From Colwellia sp. C1TZA3 (GTDB lineage Bacteria > Pseudomonadota > Gammaproteobacteria > Enterobacterales > Alteromonadaceae), in the NCBI RefSeq assembly GCF_007954265.1, contig NZ_VOLS01000022.1, positions 1 to 61,300 of the forward strand: DNA of 61,300 nucleotides. The letters run 5' to 3'. Position 1 is the stretch's first letter. Each line of letters starts with the position of its first letter. Positions 9,766-19,156 of this stretch are shown one piece after another. The position numbers were made by a program, and so were the translations under genes. The notes below the pieces were generated by a model. The model was not told the origin of the DNA and did no database searches. It was given only the letters and a program-made list of their open reading frames with translations.

Positions 9766-10500
9766 TTAAGTCACATGTTTAAATTGTTCTCGATAAAAAA
9801 AGCCTTGAACAAAATCAACATTTAGTTGCTTTGCGAAGCGTAAATCTTCTGCAGTTTCTACGCCTTCTAAAATAACTTTTTTACCAGCACTTCGCGCATA
9901 ATTGATCATTGACTCAACAAGTAACATAAAATTATGGTTAGACCTATTAGTGACAACATATCTGTCAAGTTTAATATATTCAACAAGTTGAATAACAGCC
10001 ATTGACACCATAGATTGTGGATTACAAAGATCGTCGATAGCGGTATCGATGTTGTTTTTTGATAGGTTGTCAATCATTGCTAAACTCATAATAGCATCAT
10101 TTATTTCTGAATTTTCGATAAGCTCAACAGTGATCTTAGATTTTTGAAAGTCTTTGAATAATTTTAAGAATGGATTGTCACATTTTAAAGTACCCGTTGA
10201 AAAATAAGAGTCTTGGTCTAAGTTAACAAAAATATCTACCTTGTGGGGAGCATGAGCGAGTTGTAATTTTTTTTGTTGATACTCTACTTGAAACAAACTA
10301 AGTGGGCTGTCATGTAAAGAAGAATAAACAAGATCAGGTCGTATCGGTGAGTTATCTTTAGTAAAAAATCTTGATAAACATTCATAGGCATATATTTCTT
10401 GGCTTTTAACACAGACAATAGGCTGATATTCAACACCATAGCGCTGATTTTCCATAAGTTCTATTAAAATAGAGGGTGAGAGATGAGTGTTGGTTTTCAT
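9766..10500 (-). CDS. Stand-alone EAL domain protein, probable c-di-GMP phosphodiesterase
   Basis: A 244-residue cytoplasmic protein that is all EAL domain. The signature is ECL (in YECLSRF) instead of EAL, but the metal-binding and catalytic positions appear kept: N in FVNLDQD, E in VELIENSE, DD in AIDDLCN, K in IKLDRY, E in LEGVET and Q in FVQGFF. The loop after the DD pair is short and unusual (LCNPQ). It should hydrolyse c-di-GMP, though a degenerate receptor role cannot be excluded. A perfect Fur-type operator lies 62 bp upstream of the start, suggesting iron control. Confidence 0.85.
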   Translation of the reverse strand: MKTNTHLSPSILIELMENQRYGVEYQPIVCVKSQEIYAYECLSRFFTKDNSPIRPDLVYSSLHDSPLSLFQVEYQQKKLQLAHAPHKVDIFVNLDQDSYFSTGTLKCDNPFLKLFKDFQKSKITVELIENSEINDAIMSLAMIDNLSKNNIDTAIDDLCNPQSMVSMAVIQLVEYIKLDRYVVTNRSNHNFMLLVESMINYARSAGKKVILEGVETAEDLRFAKQLNVDFVQGFFYREQFKHVT

Positions 10501-10561
10501 AAATGATCAGGTTGCCATAAGACTAACCTGCCCTACAGCTTAAATATAAACGCATTGTAAA

Positions 10562-10576
10562 TGATAATTATTATCA
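10562..10576. promoter_or_regulatory. Fur box upstream of the EAL gene
   Basis: TGATAATTATTATCA is a perfect 7-1-7 palindrome, exactly the accepted Fur core. It is in the promoter region of the minus-strand EAL gene (start 10500). No other gene start is near on the plus strand, so the EAL gene is the likely target. Confidence 0.8.
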
Positions 10577-11035
10577 TGTGAAGTATTGGTTACGCTCTCA
10601 TATCATTAAAGTATTGCCAATATAGGAATATATAAATTTAGCAGAAATAACGTTTGGCTATTAGAATTCGTGTGGATTTTTATTCCGCGCTCACATTTAA
10701 TAAAGGCGCATATTATGTCTACACTTTTCTCTCGAAGAACTCCTTATATTATGAAGAGTCACGGGACTGCAAGTTACAAATTTAATAGTGCGATTAGATT
10801 TAGTAGCACAACAAAGCCTTCACAGCTTTGATTTAAGACAGTTTAATGAAAAAAAACGAACGACCATAACAAATAAAAATAGTAAGCAACCTCTTAAGTT
10901 AAAGTTGATGGTTTTCATCAAATAATATAGCTTTTTAATTAAACTATATTTAATTAGACTATATTTAATTAATACACTTTTTGAAAATTGGTCAAAATAA
11001 TGTTCAACTTAAGTCGCGCTACTCCTTAGCTCGTG

Positions 11036-11074
11036 TTGATTGATAAATAAAAACCATCATTATTTATCAATCAA
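11036..11074. repeat. Perfect inverted repeat, 15-bp stem with 9-base loop
   Basis: TTGATTGATAAATAA at 11036-11050 is matched exactly by its reverse complement at 11060-11074. It is AT-rich and about 160 bp beyond the end of the minus-strand gene at 11235. It could be a weak terminator or a protein-binding site; no proper T-run follows. Confidence 0.7.
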
Positions 11075-11234
11075 CTCGTTTTTATATCTTAAATAGACAA
11101 TATAAAAAATAAATCCCCAAAACCCCACAATAATGTACCGGTAATAAGTAATGAAACCTCAAGAATACCTAATTGAATATAAAGAAAGAGAGTTGAAAAA
11201 GGTAGCTTAACGAACTTAACTAGGGTGACTGAAT

Positions 11235-11654
11235 TTAGTTGACCAGGTCAAATTGCAGTCTAACCGCTTGTAATATTTGATCCGTTTTGTCTTCAAAGTT
11301 GTGCTCTATGGCTTGAATTTCGCTTGCTATATTCTCGCTTGATACTTTTAATTTATGTAGTTTTCTTTTCGAGCGAGCCAGTGTTATACGATGATGAAAA
11401 TTAAGTCGACCAATTAATAATCGTTCTTGTATTATGCCTCCCAACCCTGACCAAACACCCAACACAGCAATTAAACAACCACTGCGAGAAAGCCACTCTA
11501 AACCAGCAAATTGTATTATCGATAAATACACACCAAGTACCGCTATTAATATAGCTAATGACCAATTGATGAATTGATGACGTTTAGGAATGCTCACAGG
11601 TGTTACTAATGCTGCTGATGTTAGCTCCGTTGAGCTTGTTGAATCTATTGACAT
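11235..11654 (-). CDS. Small membrane protein with C-terminal coiled coil, unknown function
   Basis: About 139 residues. ATG 11654 is preceded by AAGAAGG at a 5-base spacing; a GTG two codons earlier is less likely. Two hydrophobic helices (about residues 32-51 and 60-77) are followed by a basic, charged helical tail (RSKRKLHKLKVSSENIASEI) that looks like a coiled coil. I do not recognise the family. It starts 30 bp downstream of tamB on the same strand and may be co-transcribed. Confidence 0.6.
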   Translation of the reverse strand: MSIDSTSSTELTSAALVTPVSIPKRHQFINWSLAILIAVLGVYLSIIQFAGLEWLSRSGCLIAVLGVWSGLGGIIQERLLIGRLNFHHRITLARSKRKLHKLKVSSENIASEIQAIEHNFEDKTDQILQAVRLQFDLVN

Positions 11655-11684
11655 AAACACCTTCTTTTAATTTAATTTGCTATG

Positions 11685-14600
11685 CTAATCTTTTTCTTTA
11701 GTGGCTGAAAACTGTTTTTTATAGTTAATGTTAGCACTTATTTCATCGCCACTAATGGCTTCAAACGATATATTCGGTGATAGCTTATATTCAATATTCC
11801 ACCCAGCCTGAACACCGCTGTCAGAGTCAATACTGGTGCCATAACCCACATTTAAACGGTCGTTAATTTTAGCGGCAATATCAACACGCGTGCTATTACC
11901 CTTGCTACCACTTTTACTGGTAAAAGCCACATCTTTTAGGCCCAGTTGCTCACCAATTTTCTGCACTAACTTGTTGGCACTCTCTACCCCTAAACTGATG
12001 GCGGCACTGGTCAATGCATTGCCTTCTTGCTGTGATAAAGACGCTAAATTTCGACCGGTGATCAGTAATGATAAGACATTTTCATCAGCCATTGTTGGCT
12101 CTGAAAATAAAGTTAAACGAGGCTGATGTATCGTACCGTCAGCAATAATGCCCACTTTGACATCATCAACTATCCGAACCGCTCGAAACTGAATACTTGG
12201 GTTTGCTGCCGTACCAAGAAACAACAACTGCCCCTGTTCAATAGTTAATGTTTGCTTATAGGCTTCAAATTTACCCTCTTTTAAATCTAAGCGACCATTA
12301 AGGGTTAAAGGCTGGCCCGTAATAAGTGATGAAGATAAATTACCCTGTATTTCACTTGATAGCCCAAAGCCACTGATTTTAACATTGTCTCCTGCTGACA
12401 GCGTTAGCGATATATTATAGTCAAATGGCGAATCTTTTATGGCTCGGTGTTTTTCATCAACAATGACTTGGTCTTCTGAAACATTAATCGCCGGTTTTGG
12501 CAAAGACGCTATTTTGATATCAGCTTGATCAACAATTAAGTTACCGTCTACGGTTAAGTGCTTGTCTTGATAATTTGCCTTTAACATTGGCGAAACGATT
12601 AAGGTATTATCATTATTATTAACTAAAGTAACTTGTTGTCCTTCAATCGTTAAATTTGCTTTAATAGGCCTTGATAGCTTTGCTTGCCCTGCTATGGTTA
12701 GTGCTCCCTGTGGGTTTTGTAATTCGCCTAATAATATAATACGGTCTTGTTGGCTGCTTAATTTTACTTTGCTGTTATGAATATCTAAGCCATATTCATC
12801 AATAACTAAATGTTGAATACCAAGTGAGCCCTCACCTACAAATAGCGGTTCACGCCAAGTACCTGCTAAAGTAAAGTTTTGCACTAGGCTACCCTCTATT
12901 TTATCAATACGTTTTTGCCACTGCTTAAGCCAATCAAACGCTTGTAAATTAACTGACAAGTCACCAGAGATGGGGGATGAATCAAGCAGTGGCCAATCAC
13001 TGTTAAATTTGGCTGTTATTTTATCCTCGCCAGATAAGCGGAGATTCAAAGCCGTGGACATTTTATCCTGTTGCCATTTACCCTGCAGTTTTATTAGTGC
13101 TACAGTTAATAAATGCTTTGATAACGCGGTGTCAGTTTGACTATTTTCACCTGGAATGCTCAAGGTAATATCAGTTTGTTGTAAGTCAAAATCCACATGA
13201 AAGTCAGGCGTAATCGACAGCAACATCTGACCGGTAGGCATTGAAATTTCAGCTGGCCACTCGGGTAATTGTAACTGAGTATTTATTGTCTGCCATTGCG
13301 TAGTTATTGCGCTGGCATTTTGCTGCTGCTGGCTACGAATAGTCAGTGCTTCTGCGTGTATTTGAGCGTCAGATGACCGCCATTTAAGGCTTGGTATCGT
13401 TAAATTGGCCACAATTTTTCCCAGTTGCCGGCCTTTACCTGATAGCGCTAACTTACCCGTCACTATACCTTGAACTTCCTGGGGATACTTTGATGGCTCA
13501 GCGAGTAGCGTCGACTGCCAAGCCTTAACTTGCTCAAAAATCGGTGACATTGCCCATTGCTCGAAAGTTAAATTAGCTGACCACTGCTTTGCTTGATTAT
13601 CCGCATTGATACAAAATGTTCCGCTACCGCTAAGACACAGATTTTTTATCCGTTGATTTTCAGCACTAAGTTGTAATTGCTCTGTGGTTAAAACAAGCGT
13701 TTGTTGCTGGTTTTTGGCTTTAAAGTCAAGGTTATTGATGCGCCACGTCGCCGCCGCTAAATCACTATCAATATTGAACGGCTTTGCTTGTTGTTGCAGT
13801 AATTGACCATCAAAGCTTAATTTAACAGCTGTTTTTTCAGCTAATGTCGCGCTGATGAGCATTTTATGCTCAACGGGTAAGCCAGAAAATTTCAATGATG
13901 GCTGTTCAAGATTGAACGCATTAATATTGAGTGAGTCTGCCTTAACATCACCCTGCCAGCGCTCACTAAAATCCAATGCCCAATGAATTTTTTTACCGTT
14001 AAACTTTGCCAGTGCAAGTTTATCTATGTTGCCTTGGCTTGAGATAAGCCATTTAGACTGCTGCTGTTCTATCTGCCAGCTTGTATTGATATTAACCAAC
14101 TCAAGGACATTATTTAATGCTAACGAGCGACCATTTAGCTGGCCTTTTAATGAAAATTTTTCAGTCGTCGGGTTTTCAACATTAAACTTACCTTCTATGG
14201 CTGCGGTTAACTCGCCAAACGTTATATCGTTACTTTTAACGCTAGCAATACCTTGTTTAATCGCAAAATCAAAGTTCGCTAGCAGTGGCCATGATGGCTT
14301 CATCGCTGCAGTACTTTGATCAATAGCGTCGGGGAATATTTGCTGCAACGATGTAGCAATTTTTGTGGCATTAAGCTCACTTTGTAATAGCAAAGCAACG
14401 GCTGAATTTGAACGCCAATCTAGTACATTAGCTAATTTGGTATTAATGGTTAACTTTATATCCTCAAAATCTTGCCAAGTTGTCTGTGTGTATAATTTAG
14501 CCGTCAATCTTGGCCAATTAAGCTCAAAGTTTGCTTTTATTTTTTCAACCATGATAGCTTGACTGGCCAACTCAATTTGCTGTTTATCCGCGGTTAATAT

Positions 14601-15485
14601 GCCACGCTTTAAAAATAAGCCTTGCTTATAAAACCAATCGCTAGTCACTGACATTTGATTAGGCGATAGTAACTGTAGAGTTAATTGCGATGAATCTCTG
14701 ATGCTGCCTTTAGACTTCACACTGACCGAAAGTTTGGCTCCCAACACCTCAACCGCTAGCTGGTGCTGCCACTTTTTGCGCATATCAAAATAACCAGATA
14801 CCGCTATGTTGTGTTCGTCAAATGTAAGGTTTAACGCACTGACGCTTGCTTTGCTACGCGCGAATGCTAATTTTTTTAATACTAGGCCACTAACATTGTA
14901 CTCTGTACTTGCTGAAGGTGTACTTGCTAAAGGTGTGCTTGCTAAAGGTCTGTTTACTGAAGGCCTATTTACTGAGGGTATAGTTGTTGCAGAGCCACTG
15001 TTTTTAGCTGACCTCATTTCCGCGGTCATTGCTTGATAGCTTATGCTCGCAATAGTCACTTGCTTAATCTTGACTTCAATAGGTAATTTCACTGTGGTAA
15101 GTATCGGTAAAGCATCCTGTGAACGGTTACTTTTTTCATTGTTAACACTCGACACCTCTAATGAACTTAACGCTACGGTATCGCAAACCACTATACGGTC
15201 AATCAAATATAACCATTGGCAGTCAACCGCTAATCCTGTCGCGTGTACTTGGGTGCCCTCTTGTTGCCAATCAAGCTCTGCTAGCTTTATGGAAGAGTTT
15301 AAACTGCCACTGATTTTACCTAAACGTAACTCCTGTGGTTGAAATTGGGCAATCCGCGCCGCTAACCACTGCAAGCCTGATTCTGTAGTGTAAAGCCATG
15401 AGAGCATTAACAGCACGATCATCAGTAACCCAGTAGCAACTAGGCTAAACCACTTTAACAGCGCTTTCTTTTTAAAATAACTCAT
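11685..15485 (-). CDS. tamB: TamB, translocation and assembly module inner-membrane component
   Basis: 1266 residues: a single N-terminal membrane helix (about 12-33), then a very long periplasmic beta-rich region and the conserved C-terminal DUF490/TamB domain (around residue 950 on), ending in an aromatic and charged strand. TamB is an AsmA-like bridge between the membranes; with TamA it helps place some outer-membrane proteins, and it also takes part in phospholipid transport to the outer membrane. The start overlaps the tamA stop by 4 bp (ATGA). Residues about 170-195 are an odd tandem repeat of Pro-Ser/Ala-rich pentapeptides, encoded by five 15-bp units. Confidence 0.95.
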   Translation of the reverse strand: MSYFKKKALLKWFSLVATGLLMIVLLMLSWLYTTESGLQWLAARIAQFQPQELRLGKISGSLNSSIKLAELDWQQEGTQVHATGLAVDCQWLYLIDRIVVCDTVALSSLEVSSVNNEKSNRSQDALPILTTVKLPIEVKIKQVTIASISYQAMTAEMRSAKNSGSATTIPSVNRPSVNRPLASTPLASTPSASTEYNVSGLVLKKLAFARSKASVSALNLTFDEHNIAVSGYFDMRKKWQHQLAVEVLGAKLSVSVKSKGSIRDSSQLTLQLLSPNQMSVTSDWFYKQGLFLKRGILTADKQQIELASQAIMVEKIKANFELNWPRLTAKLYTQTTWQDFEDIKLTINTKLANVLDWRSNSAVALLLQSELNATKIATSLQQIFPDAIDQSTAAMKPSWPLLANFDFAIKQGIASVKSNDITFGELTAAIEGKFNVENPTTEKFSLKGQLNGRSLALNNVLELVNINTSWQIEQQQSKWLISSQGNIDKLALAKFNGKKIHWALDFSERWQGDVKADSLNINAFNLEQPSLKFSGLPVEHKMLISATLAEKTAVKLSFDGQLLQQQAKPFNIDSDLAAATWRINNLDFKAKNQQQTLVLTTEQLQLSAENQRIKNLCLSGSGTFCINADNQAKQWSANLTFEQWAMSPIFEQVKAWQSTLLAEPSKYPQEVQGIVTGKLALSGKGRQLGKIVANLTIPSLKWRSSDAQIHAEALTIRSQQQQNASAITTQWQTINTQLQLPEWPAEISMPTGQMLLSITPDFHVDFDLQQTDITLSIPGENSQTDTALSKHLLTVALIKLQGKWQQDKMSTALNLRLSGEDKITAKFNSDWPLLDSSPISGDLSVNLQAFDWLKQWQKRIDKIEGSLVQNFTLAGTWREPLFVGEGSLGIQHLVIDEYGLDIHNSKVKLSSQQDRIILLGELQNPQGALTIAGQAKLSRPIKANLTIEGQQVTLVNNNDNTLIVSPMLKANYQDKHLTVDGNLIVDQADIKIASLPKPAINVSEDQVIVDEKHRAIKDSPFDYNISLTLSAGDNVKISGFGLSSEIQGNLSSSLITGQPLTLNGRLDLKEGKFEAYKQTLTIEQGQLLFLGTAANPSIQFRAVRIVDDVKVGIIADGTIHQPRLTLFSEPTMADENVLSLLITGRNLASLSQQEGNALTSAAISLGVESANKLVQKIGEQLGLKDVAFTSKSGSKGNSTRVDIAAKINDRLNVGYGTSIDSDSGVQAGWNIEYKLSPNISFEAISGDEISANINYKKQFSATKEKD
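14905..14979 (-). repeat. Five 15-bp tandem repeats inside tamB
   Basis: Units at 14905, 14920, 14935, 14950 and 14965 encode PSAST, PLAST, PLAST, PSVNR and PSVNR (in plus-strand order). Because the unit is a multiple of three, copy-number change keeps the frame. It forms a flexible linker between early periplasmic segments. Confidence 0.85.
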
Positions 15486-17263
15486 AAATCTGGCCCTATG
15501 GTGATATGAAAACGCCAGCCTTTATTACCATCAAGTGCTTTAGCAATATCAAGTCGAATAGCGCCAACCGGCGTTACCCATCTTAAACCAGTGCCAATTG
15601 ATTTATATATTTTCCAATCCCGCCAATCATTAAATGCATTGCCTTGATCGGTAAATACCGCCCAACGAAAGTCGTCATTAAATAAGTAATCAACCTCAAG
15701 GCTTGACGATACAATATGCTTACCACCTATGGCGACTTCATTTTCCACCGGCGATAAACTTTGATGTTTATAACCTCTTACCGAGACATCACCGCCAGCA
15801 AAAAACCGATAGTTTGATGGCATAGAGCGGTTAAAATCATCAGTATTCATCCAAGTAGTGCCCAAACGTGCACGTAACAATAATCGCCAGTTATTATTGA
15901 GCGACCAAATACGTTTTATTTTTTGATCGGTTTGTAAAAATTTTATATCGGGGTCGCTAAGTTGCTCACCACTAAAACGAAATATACTTTGCCAACGCCA
16001 ACCTGATATAGCGAAAAAGGGATCGGTAACACTGTAATAATTGAGTTGCCATGAAGGCACAATATATTGCAGACTTCGGTTCACATCAGCATTTGACTCT
16101 AATTGCTCTTGTGCCATAGCAATTGACCATTGACTAGACCAATTTGGATCAATTTTATTGACAAACACAGACTCTAAAGTGAAAATTTTACTGCGACCTA
16201 TTTCTTCATTTTTAATCTGATAACTTACTAGGTTTATCCATTGACTGTTGGCTTTATCTAACGGTATTTGGTATTGAAACGTTGCGTGTATATCCGCAAT
16301 ATCGAGTTTTACTTTATTAAAATCTACCGATGCAACATATTGATGGGCCTGACTGTTTACCCGTCGATTCCTCCAACTTACGCCTAGTTTCCCGCCACTG
16401 TCAGTGCCATAACCCAACAAGGTTTTAAGCTCATATTTATCAGTATCCAATATTGAAAGGCTAATATCGACTGTTTTTGTGAGATGATTAACTGACTGTT
16501 CAACGACTACTGATTTAAAAAAACCAGAGCGATTTAATGCTTGCTGGCTGGCGATAATGTCGAGTTGACTATAAGTGTCACCAGAGCGAATAGTTGAATA
16601 ACGATTAATTAAGTCATGAGATAAAACTGTGCCCGCAATCGTCACCTGATTAATGCTATAGCGAGCGCCACAGTTAAACACCCATTGCACATCAGCTTGC
16701 AACTGAGCCACGTCAACATTTAACACGCTGGTTAAGAAAGTAGCGTTCAATAAACCTAACGCTTGTGCTTGGCGTTGCAACGAGGCTTTAAAGTCGCTGT
16801 AATCACCATGGTTAATAATTTTGCCTTGGGTAAATGGATGGTGAGCAATAAGTTGGGAAATTCCCTCAATTTCATCCTCACAGTTGAGCACAATATTGGT
16901 ATTTTGCCACCGCACAGGAGCTTGTAAATCAATGGTTAATATTTTGCCTAGTTTATCGTCAGCCAAAGTTAAAACAGACTGATAATAACCCAAAGCCTGC
17001 AATGCGCTGCGGGTTTTATTTAAAATATAATTATCTGATTGTGGAAAACCCAGCAATGACAACGGAATAACATTTTCGTTACTGCTCAAGTTACGCAAGA
17101 TATTGGTTTTCAATACGTTTTCAACACCCATAATATTGAGATGGGTACCGACACTATTATCAGGCTCGGCTGACTGCACTTTGAAGGCATTGGCTAACAT
17201 AAAAATAGCCATTATTAATGTATAGAACAGTCGAATGCGGTATGGATAATTCACTTGTTTCAA
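15482..17263 (-). CDS. tamA: TamA, outer-membrane BamA/Omp85-family protein
   Basis: 593 residues from TTG 17263, which is preceded by GGAAGA and leads straight into a signal peptide (hydrophobic core FYTLIMAIFMLANAF, then QSA). The longer frame from 17341 would place 26 odd residues in front. POTRA domains fill about residues 30-240, followed by a 16-strand Omp85 barrel with the C-terminal GPVG-like motif (TPVGAIRLDIAKAL) and ending ITIGPDL. It forms the outer-membrane part of the Tam module and is translationally coupled to tamB. Confidence 0.92.
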   Translation of the reverse strand: MKQVNYPYRIRLFYTLIMAIFMLANAFKVQSAEPDNSVGTHLNIMGVENVLKTNILRNLSSNENVIPLSLLGFPQSDNYILNKTRSALQALGYYQSVLTLADDKLGKILTIDLQAPVRWQNTNIVLNCEDEIEGISQLIAHHPFTQGKIINHGDYSDFKASLQRQAQALGLLNATFLTSVLNVDVAQLQADVQWVFNCGARYSINQVTIAGTVLSHDLINRYSTIRSGDTYSQLDIIASQQALNRSGFFKSVVVEQSVNHLTKTVDISLSILDTDKYELKTLLGYGTDSGGKLGVSWRNRRVNSQAHQYVASVDFNKVKLDIADIHATFQYQIPLDKANSQWINLVSYQIKNEEIGRSKIFTLESVFVNKIDPNWSSQWSIAMAQEQLESNADVNRSLQYIVPSWQLNYYSVTDPFFAISGWRWQSIFRFSGEQLSDPDIKFLQTDQKIKRIWSLNNNWRLLLRARLGTTWMNTDDFNRSMPSNYRFFAGGDVSVRGYKHQSLSPVENEVAIGGKHIVSSSLEVDYLFNDDFRWAVFTDQGNAFNDWRDWKIYKSIGTGLRWVTPVGAIRLDIAKALDGNKGWRFHITIGPDL

Positions 17264-17353
17264 TATTCTTCCATGGTTGATTGACTGATAAAAATGAAAT
17301 GTCAGCTTAATAATTATGACAACTTTGTGGCAGGAGATCATTAAATATATATT

Positions 17354-17376
17354 ATACCAAGTTGATTATTTACAGA
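17354..17376 (+). repeat. Solitary end of a family B element
   Basis: ATACCAAGTTGATTATTTAC, preceded by ATT, matches the right-end terminal sequence of the family B elements, after which similarity is lost. It is probably a remnant upstream of tamA. Confidence 0.45.
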
Positions 17377-17748
17377 AAAACACCAAAATGCATCGCTGCA
17401 GTAAATTAAATGAGTGTAGACTAATGCTTTAATCGAGACTTCAACTAAAGGTTAAAGTAAGGCCTAAACCAAGACGTTCACTACGTTTTAATTGATTGGA
17501 TCCTTATTTTTATCATGCTTTATGCAATATTTACAACCACTAGCTCTATTTTTAAGCTTATCAATTTACTATAAATTCGATGACTAAAAAGGTTAGTAGC
17601 TAAGCATATCGACCCACTTTTACCACAAGCCGTTGGCGCCATTTTCTTTATATTATTGTTAGAGTTTATCTTGAAATTTTTTCAACAGCCTCATGTGGTT
17701 GCCTATTTAATTGTCGGCATTGTGATCAGACCTTGGGGCTTGGGTTTA

Positions 17749-17908
17749 TACCAATTTGATTAATTAAGTGATCTACTTTTTCATGAGGAAAAATGAAGAA
17801 ATACAAGGCATAAAATTTAGTAAGTAGTTATTCTACTTATAAATTTTATAACGCTGTAGTTTTTTATTTTAACCATTAAAAATGAGCAGGTAATTAATCA
17901 ACTTGGTA
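17749..17908 (+). repeat. Family B miniature inverted-repeat element, copy 1
   Basis: A 160-bp element from TACCAATTTGATTAATTAA to the near inverse TTAATCAACTTGGTA, with TTA directly on both sides (17746-17748, 17909-17911). A second full copy in reverse is at 58207-58366. It shares the TACCA ends and TWA target duplication with family A, but not the interior. Confidence 0.88.
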
Positions 17909-17911
17909 TTA

Positions 17912-18062
17912 TACCCGCTCCACTTCAAGGTGCAGGTTTGTGCAAGTCGAGAAAGGGTTAGGTATCAGGCATGGATTCAAGAGAATAACCATTATCTTCG
18001 TATCGCGCCTTGATCTGATTGCCTAGCTTAACGCTGAAACTGCATCTTGAAGTGGAACGGGA
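17912..18062 (+). repeat. Family C miniature inverted-repeat element
   Basis: Bounded by TACCCGCTCCACTTCAAGG and an imperfect inverse ending TTGAAGTGGAACGGGA; the terminal repeats are about 24 bp with three mismatches. It starts right at the TTA that ends family B copy 1. A short family C end is also seen at 47587-47600, again next to a family A element. Confidence 0.75.
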
Positions 18063-18184
18063 TAGTTACCGACAGTAAAAGTATTTCACGCCTAGGCACT
18101 GATAGTCTGGTTTTACTACTATTTTTGTTGGTATGGAAGCTGATATCAATAAGTTAGCGAGCAACTTCCGAACTTAAGCCTTGA

Positions 18185-19156
18185 CTACAACCAACGTTTT
18201 TTCTTAAATACCATCAGCAGCACGATTGAAACCATCGCCATTACCCCTAATAAAATGAAGTAGCCATTAGCTGCTTTTAGCTCAGGTATGTACTCAAAGT
18301 TCATCCCATAAATACCCGCGAGGAAGGTCAACGGCACAAACAATGCTGTGATCACGGTTAAGACCCGCATGGTCGCATTAAGTTGATGCGACGTGACTGA
18401 CATGTAGCCATTGATCAAATCGCCACAAATATCATAATACATTTGCGAAAGGCTCAGCAGGCGGTCTAAACGCTCGCGTAGATCATTAACTGTATGGGTT
18501 TCTTTATCGGTGATAAGATCAGTATCTTCATCATCGACATAAGCTTTTAATGTTTCCCCCATATTGACATGGTAATTAAAAGTACGTCTTATTTTCACCA
18601 ACTGTGAGCGGTATGAGGTAATTTGTTTCATCATTTTGTCATTACCACTTAATTGAAAGTCATCTTCCACTTTTTCTAGCTCAGCTTCAAAACTAAACAT
18701 TTCCTTAAGATAATAACCGCAACTGCTGTGAAAAAGCCTTAGAGCTAAATGCACAGGACTGCGCTTAAGGTACTTTTCACTACTTTGAGCAAACAGCTCG
18801 TTAATCGCAAACGAACTTTGCGGATGACGGGTAATGAGCACACGTTTACCAATAAACATACTGATTTGTAAATGACCAAATCTTAGACCATCGTCATTGG
18901 CAACAATGCCACGATACAACATAAAAATATAATCTTTAAACAATTCAATTTTAGGTGGATGGCGTTCACGAAGTGCATCATTTATCGCCAGAGGATGGCA
19001 ATTAAACTGCGTTAATATCCGTTTCTCTTCTTCTAATTCAACGTTATTAAGGTCAATCCACAGCGTAGTATCGTCATTTTCTTGCCATTGGCTGATTAAC
19101 TCACTACTACCAAAGACCGTTTTTTCCGTTGCTGATATCAACATACATTTTATCAT
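18185..19156 (-). CDS. CorA/ZntB-family divalent-cation channel
   Basis: 323 residues: a soluble alpha/beta N-terminal domain, a long helical funnel (about 150-255), and two C-terminal membrane helices with the diagnostic loop YGMNFE (about residue 285) and a basic tail (KKKRWL). These proteins form pentameric channels for Mg2+, or Zn2+ in the ZntB subgroup; the motif alone does not settle the ion. It is divergent from mgtE and the DUF21 gene, so three metal-transport genes sit together. Confidence 0.88.
   Translation of the reverse strand: MIKCMLISATEKTVFGSSELISQWQENDDTTLWIDLNNVELEEEKRILTQFNCHPLAINDALRERHPPKIELFKDYIFMLYRGIVANDDGLRFGHLQISMFIGKRVLITRHPQSSFAINELFAQSSEKYLKRSPVHLALRLFHSSCGYYLKEMFSFEAELEKVEDDFQLSGNDKMMKQITSYRSQLVKIRRTFNYHVNMGETLKAYVDDEDTDLITDKETHTVNDLRERLDRLLSLSQMYYDICGDLINGYMSVTSHQLNATMRVLTVITALFVPLTFLAGIYGMNFEYIPELKAANGYFILLGVMAMVSIVLLMVFKKKRWL

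Larger units (their letters stand above)
10501..11234. other. Gene-poor region with Fur box and perfect hairpin
   Basis: It holds the Fur-like operator at 10562-10576 and a 15-bp perfect inverted repeat at 11036-11074. A 38-codon frame starts at ATG 10715 (with AAAGGCGC upstream) and ends at 10831; I do not recognise its product and leave it uncalled. Around 10930-10970 the word ACTATATTTAATTA is repeated. Confidence 0.6.
17605..18173 (+). pseudogene. Monovalent cation:proton antiporter (CPA2/KefB-like) N-terminal remnant split by two miniature elements
   Basis: 17605-17748 translates to HIDPLLPQAVGAIFFILLLE, then FILKFFQQPHVVAYLIVGIV and IRPWGLGL, the first helix and signature of KefB/CPA2 antiporters. 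After the inserted elements, 18065 onward reads VTDSKSISRLGTDSLVLLLF and then, after a one-base shift, GMEADINKLASNFRT, the expected next part of the same protein. No start codon remains, and the rest of the gene is missing. The gene was therefore broken by insertion at a TTA between GLGL and VTDS, then decayed and was deleted. Confidence 0.85.
17264..18184. other. Region without an intact gene: antiporter remnant and miniature elements
   Basis: Holds the solitary family B end, a decayed CPA2 antiporter 5' region, and the abutting elements B and C. From 17380 to 17600 I see nothing recognisable. Confidence 0.6.

Noticed and set aside
10715-10831. 38-codon plus-strand frame with a possible ribosome site
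   Set aside because: Product not recognised and too short to judge by sequence alone.
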